This document shows, in pieces, positions 38,961 through 49,420 of a DNA stretch of 64,000 bases. Within the stretch, counting starts at the first letter, position 1. Each line of letters starts with the position of its first letter. The stretch spans positions 2,121,235-2,185,234 of the forward strand of contig VZRN01006619.1 in the NCBI GenBank assembly GCA_013397935.1. Direction: 5' to 3'. The stretch is from Dasyornis broadbenti. Taxonomy: Eukaryota > Chordata > Aves > Passeriformes > Dasyornithidae. The translations under genes were made by a program, and so were the position numbers. The notes under the pieces are model-generated. The model made no database searches. It was given only the letters and a program-made list of their open reading frames with translations, and was not told the origin of the DNA.

Positions 38961-39332
38961 GTAAGGCATGTGAATTAAAGAGGCCTGTGTTAGCCAAGTG
39001 TGTGGCTATAGACAGCTCAGTTTCAGCTGTGGGAGGAACAGAGTTTGCATAGCAACCTCTGCATTAAAAAGAGCAGCAGGATGAATGGATTCTCCTGGTG
39101 TCCAAAACGCAATCCTAAAAAAGTACCGTGTAAATTAAGATAGAATTAAGATTTGCTAATTTAGCCTGTGTCCAGAGGAGGCACTGGTTTATAGACCCTT
39201 ATGCCAACCACAGACAAGACTAGAGAATCCTATAGCTCTCCTTATGCAATACAAACACTCGTAGCAAATCCTCCAAGCTTTTATGGAAAGATGCAGCTGC
39301 TTTTTTGGAAGTGCTGAAGCTTCTGAAGGCTT
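38961..39332. other. Non-coding stretch, nothing recognised
   Basis: Short unexplained stretch between the exon-like segment and the GT repeat. No gene, repeat family or regulatory texture was recognised. Confidence 0.5.
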
Positions 39333-39415
39333 TGTGTGTGTGACGGGGTGTGTGTGGGCCAGGGTATGTGTGTGACCGGGTGTGTGTGTGTGGATGTGTG
39401 TGTGTGTATGTGTGA
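39333..39415. repeat. Compound (GT)n microsatellite
   Basis: GT runs are interrupted by GACGGGG, GGCCAGGG and GACCGGG strings, then a cleaner GT run with GGA and TA interruptions. The internal units (GTGTGTGACGGGG and GTGTGTGACCGGG) look like a minisatellite step inside the dinucleotide array. The reverse frame encodes a chance His/Thr repeat. Confidence 0.93.
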
Positions 39416-39689
39416 GCTTACACGCTACAGGCTTCTCCAAGCAGCAAAGTTCCTTTCCACAGAGAAGCATTTGTGGACAAACATAAGCTTTGTCATTTGT
39501 TCTGCACATCTTGAATATTGAGAAGTTCTGAGTGGCTTAGCTTTCCTGGCAGAGCTGATGCCATATGAGATCCCCTTTTATGAGAATGACTGAGTGATGC
39601 AGAGAGTTTAAGTGACAGCTCATTCTCCTTTAAGCTTCCCCTCAGCCAGTCTCAATTTGCACAAGGAGATGGAAAGGGAAACAGGGAGT

Positions 39690-39800
39690 GAGGTATTGTA
39701 TAAAGGCAAAAATCACAGATGTGAGATGGAGAAGACCCATTAGACCATCCAGCCCACAGAGTTCCTGGGAGAGAACGTTCTTTATGTAATCTGCCAGCAG
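39690..39800 (-). mobile_element. Possible very old CR1-like remnant
   Basis: The plus-strand strings GATGGAGAAGACCCATTAG, ACCATCCAGCCCACAGAG and GTAATCTGCCAGCAGATTC loosely resemble reversed CR1-type 3' regions of reptiles and birds (gaccattaggccatccagtcc...tatttgccagcg...). The resemblance is weak and from memory. Nothing else in the segment confirms it. Confidence 0.25.
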
Positions 39801-41396
39801 ATTCTCAAGAGGGAAGATGACAGTGGAATCAAGAATCACTAATGGAGAAGAAAGGGTTGATGCCAGAAGGAAAAGCCCAGAAGTAATGGGAGTCTGTCCC
39901 TGCTTAGCATTATTCTCACATCGCGCTACCTCCCTGTGCCACATCAGAAAGCTGGAAGCACCTGGAAGAAGAGATGATCCCAGACAGTTCGTAGGGAAGT
40001 GTTCCCAGTAACTTTTGTTAAAGTTTGTGCAGCCATTGTGCCTATTTTTATTAGAAATATTACAGAACACTGGCCCTTTGGCAGTTTTTGTGGACATCAG
40101 GTCTTGGAACCTGGTTGGATTCTCTTCCGTGTTGCTTTTCTCTGAGTGCTAGATTATTGCCCTTGACTTCAGAAAGTATTTCTTTTTAGACTGCATATTG
40201 AAAGATCAACTATAAAAGGAGAGTTTTAAGGAGGGAAAAACCCAGTAACACCCACACTTTGACACGGTCTGTAGTTAAGCCTATGGAAAATTCTTTAGTG
40301 GAACGATGTAAAATTTGTTTCTGATGCCCCCTTTCCAGCTTCTTCTTATCAGCTGAATCCCCTTATTTTCCACCTTTAGCTTAGTCTCCATGAGTCCTCT
40401 CCTCTATGTCACTGCTTGCCCACATTTTTTGTCATGTTTTTTGGACAATCTTCACTGAACTGATAAGATCAGAGAAATTTCTGGCAAGTTTTGTGAAAAC
40501 AGGCAGTAAGGAAGGGAGTAACTCTTTGTGGGAAAGGGTTATCTCTTCTGAAAAACCTGCTTTATGAATTCCATGGCAATCAGAGTTGAGTTTTGTGTCT
40601 AAACTCATCTTCCAGCATCACCTAAGAGGTTCTGCTGCTATGTGACACCTTCAAGCCTTAAATACCCTGAATTTTACCATATTTTCTTTCCTAAGGTCTC
40701 TTACAACTTCAGGTTGTTTTCAAACACATATTCTTTACAGATTTGTATAATCAGAAAAGAATCTCTAAATAAGCAGAAAATATCTATTATTTCAAAGCTT
40801 TTTTCATCCTAAAGTAGCTGACCCATCCTTTAGTCTCACAAGTAGCATACTTGCCCCTCCTGCCCCCAGGGATTTGCCTATGAGAAAAGGCTGCAGCCTT
40901 AGGCGTTATTATCGCACCTTATTATTCTCAGGTTTTGTTACTTATTTTCACCAGGATTTAAAAATCTTGAGGAAAATACCATGAAACTGCTCAAGCAGTG
41001 ATGAGTGAGCAACTGCAACCTGAAAGAAACAGAAGTGCCTGGGGTGTAGCAAGTTCATTATGACATATTCCTCTTGCCAGAAAAAGCAAGGAGACTTCAG
41101 CAACTTACAGTTCAGGACCACAAGAAATAGATAAGCCTTGCACCATTCCCAGATGGTTAATGGGCTTTGGCCCTGGCAGTCGAGTGGGGAATGCCAGAAT
41201 AAAACCTGTTTCTCTGAAAATCCCCAGGGCTGCCCTGCAGGCGGTCAAACGCAGGATGTGGCAGCATTCATGTGTGCTGCCATCTCCCACTTGTCTCTCA
41301 GGTATGGCGATCCTAAACTATTATAAAAAACACCTTGCCTAGGCCAAATATCGTGGGCAGGGGTTTTGGCAGGCACAACTGGCCTGAGGGAGATGA
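39801..41396. other. Non-coding stretch, nothing recognised
   Basis: No supported gene. A 151-codon minus frame at 39642-40097 spans the possible old repeat and unremarkable sequence and has no domain. Several overlapping 60-codon frames near 41105-41430 flank the CR1 element. Confidence 0.45.
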
Positions 41397-41688
41397 TCAC
41401 CATAGAATTCACCATTGGAAGGGCTCTCAAAGACCATCACATTCCAACCCTCCTGGCATGGGCAGGGACACCCTCCACTAGATCAGGTTGCTCAAAGCCC
41501 CATCCAACCTGGCCTGGAACATGTCCAGGGATGGGGCAGCCACAGCTTCTCTGGACAACCTGTGCCAATGTCTCACCACTCTCACAGTAAATAATTTCTT
41601 CCTAACATCTGATCTATGCCTATTCTCAGTTTAAAGCCGTTCCCCCTTTTCCTGTCACTATATGCCCTTGTCAAAAGTCTTGTAAAAG
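41397..41688 (-). mobile_element. CR1 LINE 3' end, reverse orientation
   Basis: Read on the plus strand this is the reverse complement of the avian CR1 3' region: ATTCCAACCCTCCTGGCATG, GGCAGGGACACCCTCCACTA, GATCAGGTTGCTCAAAGCCC, CATCCAACCTGGCCTGGAAC, AATTTCTTCCTAACATCTGA, GCCGTTCCCCCTTTTCCTG. The tail side is at the left (ACCATAGAATTCACCATTGG) and is degraded. The copy is 5'-truncated at about 41688. It is among the better-preserved repeats of the window, so probably one of the younger CR1 insertions here. It encodes nothing functional. Confidence 0.95.
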
Positions 41689-42589
41689 CTGCGGCACATG
41701 CTGCAGCCAGGACGGTGCCCTTGTGTTATGCATGCATATGCAAGTTTGAATTTCTTGCAAGGAAACAGATTCTATCCCTTGAATAACTTAAACTTTGCCT
41801 CAGAACAGAACAGTCAGTTGGAGCAAAGGAGTTACCACCCCGAGCCAAAGGACTGCCAGCACACAGTTTCTGCTCATGGCCAAGACCAGCTGCTTATAGG
41901 GACAGCAGAGAGCCCTGCAGGAGATCAGTCTTTGTTAGGATAATGTGGGAAAGGATAAGCCTCATCCTAACCTTTAACAATTAGAATTGTTTTCAAACCT
42001 GAAATATTCAGTTCAATACACTTTTCTGGTTTTGTGTCTGTCACTCCATCTGTACTCTGAATGCTTTTTATTAGCAATATAAAGCCAATACTGCACAAAG
42101 TTGATTTAAAAGAATTTTGTGTGGCTCTAAGTGCTGTTGTCTTCACTGCAGGGAAAGAAAAAAGCCCCCCTTCTTCCTAGACAGTGAGATAGCACCCAGA
42201 GACATACATCTTATGGTCAATTAGAAAGTATGGGGGAAAAAATAATGAAACTTCCACAAAATGTCTACTGGAGCCTTACCCCATAGAAGCTGCCAGGAGT
42301 CTGTTGGTGTCCATGCAATTCAGACAGGCTCTATGAGACCAGTTAAATGTTTCATTAATATTCCAGTGTTAAATGGTTTAATTATTCCACTTCTGTTCAT
42401 ATTAAATTTAAGAGTCTAACAGAAATTAAGAAAACCAATAAAAAGGGCAAGACCGGATTCTTACTGGTTATTTTCCTTTCCCAATGGAGCTATCGTTTCA
42501 AACAGAAAATGGGAATAAAGCCTGTGGCTGTGACAGGGTTAATAGTAAAGACTGCTTGCTTTTTTTTTTTTTTTCTGTTTGAAATGGCT
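41689..42589. other. Non-coding stretch with T-run
   Basis: No gene recognised. An 81-codon plus frame (41698-41943) begins just right of the CR1 edge and has no domain. A T15 run lies at 42560-42574. Confidence 0.5.
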
Positions 42590-42800
42590 CCATGGTTCGA
42601 GAATGACTCTTTGCTTCCCCTCTTAATCTGTATTTTACGAGTGAGAAGCTTTGCATTATGCAAATCGTTAGATAGGAACAGGTGACATTTCAGCAAAGAA
42701 CATGATCAGCGGCCCGGGCCTGGATTGGGCTGCTGATTTATACATTAGTATTTGTCACAAGGATTGCAAGTACTTCAGACTACACTCTGCAATTTGCTTT
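42590..42800. promoter_or_regulatory. Candidate conserved non-coding element with octamer site
   Basis: A repeat-free block carrying TATTTTACGAGTGAGAAGC, a POU octamer ATGCAAAT at 42658-42665 flanked by a retained CpG, and CGGCCCGGGCCTGG near 42711 within AT-rich sequence. It also has CTGATTTATACATTAG and TTGTCACAAGGATTGCAAG. The mix of GC-rich and homeodomain-type motifs resembles developmental enhancers. Conservation is inferred. Confidence 0.33.
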
Positions 42801-45573
42801 TCTATTTTTTCCTCCCCACAATCCTTAAGGTGGAAACTTCATCAAAGTATTTAAAACACACTGGTTGGACCAAAGGGAGCTGAATTTGTTTTGGAATGAG
42901 GGCTGAAACAGCACAGCCTTGTTTTGGTGCCTGTTTACTGGTGCTAATTGTCGCCCTGTGGTTTAGGCTTGCTGGAGCTCCTGCACATCTGCACAGCTCC
43001 AGATCCAGATGCTCTCCAGCAGTGAAAACCCCCTGCTAGTCCACTGGCCTTACTGCAAAATGGGGGCCACCACCTGAAGGACAACCTGGACTTTTATTTA
43101 AACTTCATGAACAACATAAACAACAGACATCTTCAAAATGAAAAATGCATCAGAATGCAACTATTTATTGTTTATTTATATTTTTTTCACTTCTGGATCT
43201 TCTCTAATGGCAGGCAGGCTCAATAGAGATTGATTTGTATGCCATGAGATACATTTTGGACTGTAAATTATTTCTGAAAAAAAAACCTACTGGAAAAAAG
43301 AAGAGGATTTACTGCCATTGAATTTAACATCAGGAACAGTTGTTTTTCTTCTTTTCATCTTCTAGCTTTCTGAAGCAATTTGGTTTTTACTTTTCTAATG
43401 GCTTTGCTCCTCCCCTGCTAAAATTTTGAACTATGACAGTAGCTCAATCAGGGAGCTGGAGAGGTTATTAAGTGGCCAGAGTGTCATTCAACAGCAAGTT
43501 AAAACAATGCTGCTCCCAGCAGTCTGCCTGTGCTCGTCAGCATGGGCAGGAGAAAGGTTTGGAGTGAAGGATCTGGTGGCTGTGTGCTGTGAGCATCACA
43601 ACAAGGCACACACTGTACTTGCCAAATGCAACATGGCAACAGATTTACCCAAATGCAGGTTTCTCACATGGTTTCACAGAAGTCTTTAATACAAATAGAA
43701 TCTGTTGGTATCCTTTCAAGCTGCCTTGCTGCCCAAAGGCACCGAGACAGGGCTGTACCTGCTCTGTGGCACAGCCCTCACTCTAACACTGAGGACGTGG
43801 GCTCGTGGAAATGTCACCAGTAACATTTACTGCAGACCAGGGGAGACAGGGAAGGCTGAGGCATCTCTTTCCTTTGGTGATTCTGGTGGTGTCTGTTTCT
43901 CCCTGTCACTGCCTGTGTCCATCCCAGGCAGGGCCCCTCCTTGGCTGTGCACCCCTTATTGTGACGTTTTTTTGTTCTCAGCACCCAGCAGAGGCTCTGT
44001 GAATCGCTCCTCTAAGGTTAATAAACAAATGACTGGGCTGTGGGAACATCTGCTCCACTCTAAGGTCTAAGGCTGCACTGCCTTGTGTCCCTGAGCTGGG
44101 CAGGAGCCACGCAACAAGAGCTGCTGTCTCTTCTCATCATTCCAAATCCAAGATAAAACTTGGCCAACAACAACTTCTCCGTTTTCTTAAGATTTTTTCC
44201 TAAGGGCCATGCTACTTCAGAAGCTGGTACATGTTCTTCCCCTCCTCTTTCTTGGTCTGGTCTTTTGGCTCTTTCTTTGACAAATGCAAACACAAGATCA
44301 ATTCTTCTCATCAATGCTGGAGGTCTTGGACATCTCACATCTGTTACAAAGGAAGCATATTAGGTCACGTGAACAATTTTGGTTTGTATCTTGCCATATG
44401 CTTGTGACATTAATAATTCTTTGGGGTTAAACTTGAATGAGAAACTACCTTCATAGCGGTATTTTCTAATTCCTTCTGCTTTCATCTCTATGGATTGTAA
44501 AATTATATACAAATAACTTATTCCAGATGGTCCTCTTTTCTCTAAGTCTGTCAGGTATGTTGAGAGTTTACTGTCCTTGAAAGCTGAGTTTCCCTGACCT
44601 TTGGATACATTTCTACCTACAAATGTCTCATTTTGAGACAAGTGTAGACAAACAGCCTCTATTGGGTATAGTGTTCAGTACATGGTGCACACCTAGCTGC
44701 AGTCATGCCCACAAATCCCTCAATGGAATCATATTTTACCTTGAGTTCCTTGGTTTTTAGCTGGAATAATGGCTTAAGTTCCTTCTTAATGTGTTTCCTT
44801 ATCTCCTTAAGGTAACTTTAGCAAAGATAAGAATATTCTTTGAGAATGCCACCAGCCCATATTTCATTCATGTCAGAAATCATTACCATTTCTTAATGTC
44901 ATCCCAATTAAACTTTAGTTCAATCCAGAGGTTCTCACCTGTGGTCATGGCAATGCCTTTGACATGAGCCTGTGCTATGGGTGAATCTCCCAGCTGTGGC
45001 CAGCTATATGAAGGCTCCTGGTGCTGGGAGCAGGAGGAGCTGCACTGCCCATCCCAAACATGCTCCAGGTACCTGGCACTGCTGTCTGGAAGGGTGGGTA
45101 GCACAGCCTTCAATGTCTTGATGGACCACTCAGGTGAGGTTTGCTGTGGGCTCTGGTTCAGAAGTTTGTGAGCTTATACCCAGTCACTACATCCCAAAGT
45201 TATAAAATGGCTCACTGGTGGAATTAACACAGTGAGCAGTCCACACATTGATCAAATCAATCCCATAGCACTGGCACAAATCACTCTGTGGTCATATTTA
45301 ATGACATCTACGATGAATGACTATGACTGTTTTTATAGCGATGCTTTATCTCAGATACACCTTAGGTTGCCATATCAAATACTCACTGAGTTTCCACAGG
45401 CTTCACATTCCACTGTATTTTGAGGATGGGGTATCCTGCTCCTATTTCACTAACATCCTCTGCTTCATTATTTATGTATCATCTCTCTAATCATATTTTC
45501 TGTTAATATAACACAAACCCTTCAAACCTCATGGCACTCCTTGAAGGCTGGTTAATTTGTCTCCATGCCAATG
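42801..45573. other. Non-coding stretch, somewhat GC-richer around 43.4-44.3 kb
   Basis: No supported gene. The 43426-44340 part is GC-richer than average and so carries many overlapping frames (up to 121 codons at 43705-44070) on both strands; none shows a domain. The rest is ordinary AT-rich DNA. Confidence 0.5.
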
Positions 45574-45650
45574 AGATAATTATGATTATCCTCATTTTAC
45601 AGGATGGGAAGCTGAAGAAAAGATATGACAAAATGCTTTGTCTGGAAGAA
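45574..45650 (+). mobile_element. Ancient MIR/L2-like remnant
   Basis: GATAATTATGATTATCCTC followed by ATTTTACAGGATGGGAAGC and TGAAGAAAAGATATGAC resembles the shared MIR/L2 3' region (attattatccccattttacagatggggaaactgaggcacagag). It is a short, diverged, very old copy. The run of motifs in the correct order and spacing is what supports it. Confidence 0.55.
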
Positions 45651-46489
45651 AGATGCTCGTGTGTATGCAAAGTTATCACTCACAGTTTTGTATTTCCCCT
45701 TATGTTTATACTCCAGCCCATTTGCACAGCCAAGAGTTTGCTGAGGCCAGGAGGTGTGTGCATGTGTGTGTGTCTGGGTGGAATTCTAAAGCAGGTGTGA
45801 GCAGCAGGTCTCCTCATGTGCCTTCACAGAAGAAGCAATATTATGATCTACAACATTTGTAATTTCATTGTTAATATGACCCTACCATCAAAACCTCCAT
45901 ATATAGAGACAGTGTTGGTTTTATTGGTGTGTAAACACAGTTTACACAGAGAATAAATGAAACGTTAGTAGACTGGAGGTACTGAGATGTCAACAGAACC
46001 AGAACTTCACCCCAGTTCTCAACCATCTTTCTATAACCACTGTGGGGAATCCTCTTTGGTTTCTTGTGAAGAGGGACTGGCAGCTAAAGCATTTATGCCA
46101 TCTGTGGGGTTTTAAAGTAACAGGTAAACTACCTATCTTTGATCTATTTGTGTTCTTTCAGATGAGTAAAAGTAAGGCCAAATTAAGTAAGAACTTTTTC
46201 ACTGGTATAAATTGAACTCCTGTAGATGTCCCCAGTACCGGATTATTTTAAAGAGCTTTTTTAATTCACTCCCTAATTGCCTAAGAAAAGATGGATTTTA
46301 GGTACATTAAAATGTGCACAGCAAGGTGCAGTGACCCATTTGATGGTTGTTTTTGTCTTGATAGGGCCTTCTACGCTGCCATATGCTCGTAACACAGGTG
46401 GCACGTGTCTGTGAGGACAAGCATCTTGTCATAGCCCTGCTTCTGCTCTGCACTGCTGACCGTCTTGGAGACAAGAGGCATCTATCCCC
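45651..46489. other. Non-coding stretch with short GT repeat and a possible ancient-repeat motif
   Basis: A short GT-rich simple repeat sits at 45754-45773. A segment at 46185-46230 (TAAGAACTTTTTCACTGG, then TATAAATTGAACTCCTG) loosely resembles the sauropsid motif cactggtgtaaatcaggagtaactcc. No gene recognised. The sequence from about 46330 to 46490 has some enhancer-like texture (GTAACACAGGTGGCACGTG). Confidence 0.45.
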
Positions 46490-46770
46490 AGCTGTTTAGG
46501 AGCGCAGGCGAATTGTCTTTTCACAGATGAATTCAAGAAAATTGTGTATGGCTGTTACTTACAGGATGCTGGTAAAACAAGGCAGAATGAGAAGTTGTCA
46601 TTTGTCAATATTAATCTGGAATGTTATACGGTGGAAGGCATTGTCAGTCTGTTTGTGGTTGTATTTTCTGCGCAAAGGAATGATGCTGGTTTAATTAAAA
46701 TCATCAATTTCTATCTCAAAACCTTGGATTTCTTGTTGTCTTAAAGCAAACCATCAGATCAAGCCTGTTT
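46490..46770. promoter_or_regulatory. Candidate conserved non-coding element
   Basis: A repeat-free block with TTTAGGAGCGCAGGCGAATT, GTCAATATTAATCTGGAATG, GTTATACGGTGGAAGGC, TTTCTGCGCAAAGGAATG and GGTTTAATTAAAATCATC. It keeps CpGs near 46502, 46509, 46629 and 46671 in an otherwise CpG-poor region. A 66-codon plus frame (46544-46744) runs through part of it but has no recognisable domain. An enhancer role is inferred from texture. Confidence 0.35.
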
Positions 46771-48423
46771 TTATCTTCAGAAAAGCCTATGAAGTGTAAA
46801 AAATAAGTAGCAAATTTGGTCCAAATACCAAATTTGTGACAGAGTTTAAAATAAGGAGAAAGTAGGAGATGACCGATGACAAGGACCTGTTGGTCTCCTT
46901 GAATTCATCCAGTGATGAGGGAGCTCAGCACTTCTAACTGAGGCTGACTGTGAACTTCACACAGCTGTTGTGCTATTGGTTTTGCATTCACCTGTCAGTT
47001 AATACAGATGTACTGTAAAGTCAATCATTGCTTCTGCAGGCTTCATTTATCTAGGTTTGGGTTGCATCATGCTTTTCTCAACCTTACCATTCTTGAGTTG
47101 TCCATAAAAGTTTCGGTTCACTGTGTATTTATTATCATGATGTCTACTGAGTTGGTTGGACTTATATTTTGAAAAAAACCTGTTGGCTAATGTATGAATC
47201 ATAACTACATATCTATAATTTATAACTAGATGCAAGAAATGACATGTACAGCCAGGTCATCACAGGGAGTCCTTATTGTCTCTTTTCTTCCCTACAGAAG
47301 TATGAGCTACCGACTGCTTCCTCAACATGCTGAAAAACATACCAAAAACCCCAGTTTTTCCAAGCAGTTGAGCTATTTCATCATAGTAAAAGTGGGGGAA
47401 GGACAAAAAATAGCTGCTGTCTTGTGGCTGTGTTGTGTGTGTGGTTTAACAGGTGTGACACATGCTCCTGATATGGGCTGAAGTGAGTAACCACACAGGA
47501 TCAGCTGCTGAGTAGCCTTGTGTAGGACTGGAATATTTGTAGAGACCTCGTGGGACTTCCACACGCAGAGAGGGATGTGGATACGGTCATGGACATTCCG
47601 TATAAAAATCTTGTCAGAGTAGGGCTTTCAGAAAGATTTGGAACAAAATCAAATTCAGTGAGACTTTCACTGATGCTTTTGAGCCCACTCATAATCCAGA
47701 GGAACAGTAAATTACATAAATGCTCTAAGTAAACAAATACCTTTGTCTGGAAACAAGACAGAATTGATTTGGAATCTGGAAGTGAAAATTGTCCCCAACA
47801 CCTTCAGCTCTTTATGATTAATCTCAGAAACATGGCAGACTCTGATCTCCTAAAAAATCTGTCCCTCAGAAGATTCCTTTGCTAGTCAAAAATACACAGC
47901 TAACTTGGCTATAATGTATTTATATACCATTTGCAACTCTGGATGCCGATCCTAATCCTGAGAAGAAAATGTTGTACTTGGACCTTCAGCTGAGAAATTG
48001 GGCTCGAACTGCAGAATGAAAATATACATCTCCTGTCCTCCCATTTTCAAGCAATCCCAGCATCCACAGTGGTGATGGATAACAGGCTTCAGGTGCCACT
48101 CCCTCCATAACTTTGTTGTAATCTGCTGCTGGAATGAAAAACAGCAAGACTTTTGTTGCCAGAAAGACATGTGACCTCCAACCCCCTTCAGATATTTGAA
48201 AATGAAGCAGGACAATGTTTATTACCAAAGTCTCAGCTTCCCAGTGGAGTTCCCCCCACTGTTCAAATTTCCCTATAATACATTTTACTGGCCTTTATCT
48301 GATAATGTTTCTAGGGGATCTTTTATGGCAAGGGATCTGTGAGTCACAGACAAGTAACACTTTTTTTTTCCTGCAGGCTGGAGAAGAGGTGGGAGAAACC
48401 CTGTAAGGAAAACAGGACTGTGA
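46771..48423. other. Non-coding stretch, nothing recognised
   Basis: No supported gene. A pyrimidine-rich acceptor-like string (TCTTTTCTTCCCTACAG) ends at 47298 with an open frame to its right, but no convincing donor or recognisable peptide follows. Another acceptor-like string ends at 48376. The remainder is unremarkable. Confidence 0.45.
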
Positions 48424-48449
48424 GGCTACAGGCTACAAAGCCTGTAGCC
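48424..48449. repeat. Perfect 10-bp inverted repeat (hairpin)
   Basis: GGCTACAGGC (48424-48433) and its exact reverse complement GCCTGTAGCC (48440-48449) are separated by the six-base loop TACAAA. The stem does not extend further. In RNA it would form a stable short hairpin. The surrounding sequence has no T-run or pri-miRNA-like longer arm pairing that I can see, so its role is unknown. Confidence 0.9.
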
Positions 48450-48639
48450 AAGCAAAGTGGCGAAACTTTGCCAGACAACCTCTAAAACTTGGGTAGATTA
48501 GGTAAGGCTTGGTTTTTAAGGGTTTGCCCAAACAGATCCTAGAACAATGGCAAACTAAGGGGTAATTTGAGTGTAAGGATTTAAACCTGTGGTTCTAGGA
48601 TCTATGTTGATAAACCACAGAATTATGAATTAATTATAA

Positions 48640-49420
48640 ATAGATTATTGCCACAGAAAGTAAGCAGTTATAATGGTAAAATGGTTTTTTTTTGCCTTTG
48701 CAGAGGTTGCTGAAGATGCATTCTATAGGAGAAATTCTTGTAACTCGTGAATTGTTATACAGATTCCACCTTAAATGGATTTTATCAGACTGTGCACCGG
48801 TAAGCCCATGCTAATATTGGCTCCAATAAAGAACAAATCAGTGCCCAACTCGACTCGTCTTATCGCACAGTCAAAACTGATGGCTGAAGAAGTCATAAAG
48901 ATCCCATTTAATCTCTCGCCTATCTATCACTGTGAATGTCTTTATCCTCTTTGTGCAGTGGTAATATCTGCTCATTATGAAAGCAAAATAGATCTGGCAT
49001 GAATAAAAGCGGAATGAAGTGCTCACTTTGATTTTGACAGCATGATCAGTGGAAGCAGTAATCTGTGAGAATCAAAAGGGCTAAATTATTCCATAACAGT
49101 AATTTGAGGGAACAGCTCAGAGCATACACATCTGCTTTCATATATTGTGACGTGCACTGATAAAACATCCTTCCCAATTTACTCTCTCTGTGCTTGACTA
49201 ATCTGCAACAGCTCTCACAATGTCTAATCATGCCATCAAAAAGGAGAAGAAGTTCAATTGAGACTCAAATGAAAGAAGATTGGAAAACTATCCTCAATTG
49301 AAATTACATTTGTAAATGAGCCATAGTTTTTCTGTTCAGAGTGCGTTATGGTAAATCTGCCTGAAGAAGTAGTTATGCTGAAGAACAGCAACATGTATCT
49401 AGATTGTATTTATTCCATTA
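48640..49420. promoter_or_regulatory. Strong candidate conserved non-coding block
   Basis: About 780 bases without recognisable repeats other than a T9 in an acceptor-like tract. It includes three CpGs in sixteen bases (CAACTCGACTCGTC, TTATCGCACAG, at 48850-48865), a GTCATAAAGATCCCATTTAA string, TCTATCACTGTGAATG, and GAATAAAAGCGGAATGAAG. CpG retention and motif density resemble ultraconserved-type vertebrate elements. It contains the exon-like segment at 48704-48799, so it could be a conserved alternatively spliced or untranslated exon with flanking intron rather than an enhancer. Alignment was not possible. Confidence 0.42.
48704..48799 (+). other. 96-nt exon-like segment with in-frame open reading
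   Basis: An acceptor with a strong pyrimidine tract (GGTTTTTTTTTGCCTTTGCAG, ending at 48703) is followed by exactly 96 nt, a multiple of three. A donor follows (GTAAGC from 48800). One frame is open across all 32 codons, starting RLLKMHSIGEIL and ending WILSDCAP. The peptide is not recognised. The intron-like flank on the right is the most conserved-looking part of the block. It could be a cassette exon, a poison or untranslated exon, or chance splice-like strings inside an enhancer. No neighbouring exon was found in the window. Confidence 0.3.

Noticed and set aside
39333..39415. His/Thr repeat protein on the minus strand
   Set aside because: It is the translation of a GT microsatellite.
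39642..40097. 151-codon minus-strand frame
   Set aside because: It spans unremarkable sequence and a possible old repeat, with no domain or splice signals.
43426..44340. Cluster of overlapping frames (up to 121 codons) as a gene
   Set aside because: Frames are open on both strands because the patch is GC-richer; none has a domain or paired splice sites.
47299..47452. Coding exon after TCTTTTCTTCCCTACAG
   Set aside because: A frame is open but the donor (AGGTGTGA) is weak, the peptide is unrecognised and the sequence has no conserved-looking texture.
48377..48402. 26-nt microexon after TTTTTTTTTCCTGCAG and before GTAAGG
   Set aside because: Too short and not a multiple of three; splice-like strings at this spacing are common by chance and nothing else supports it.
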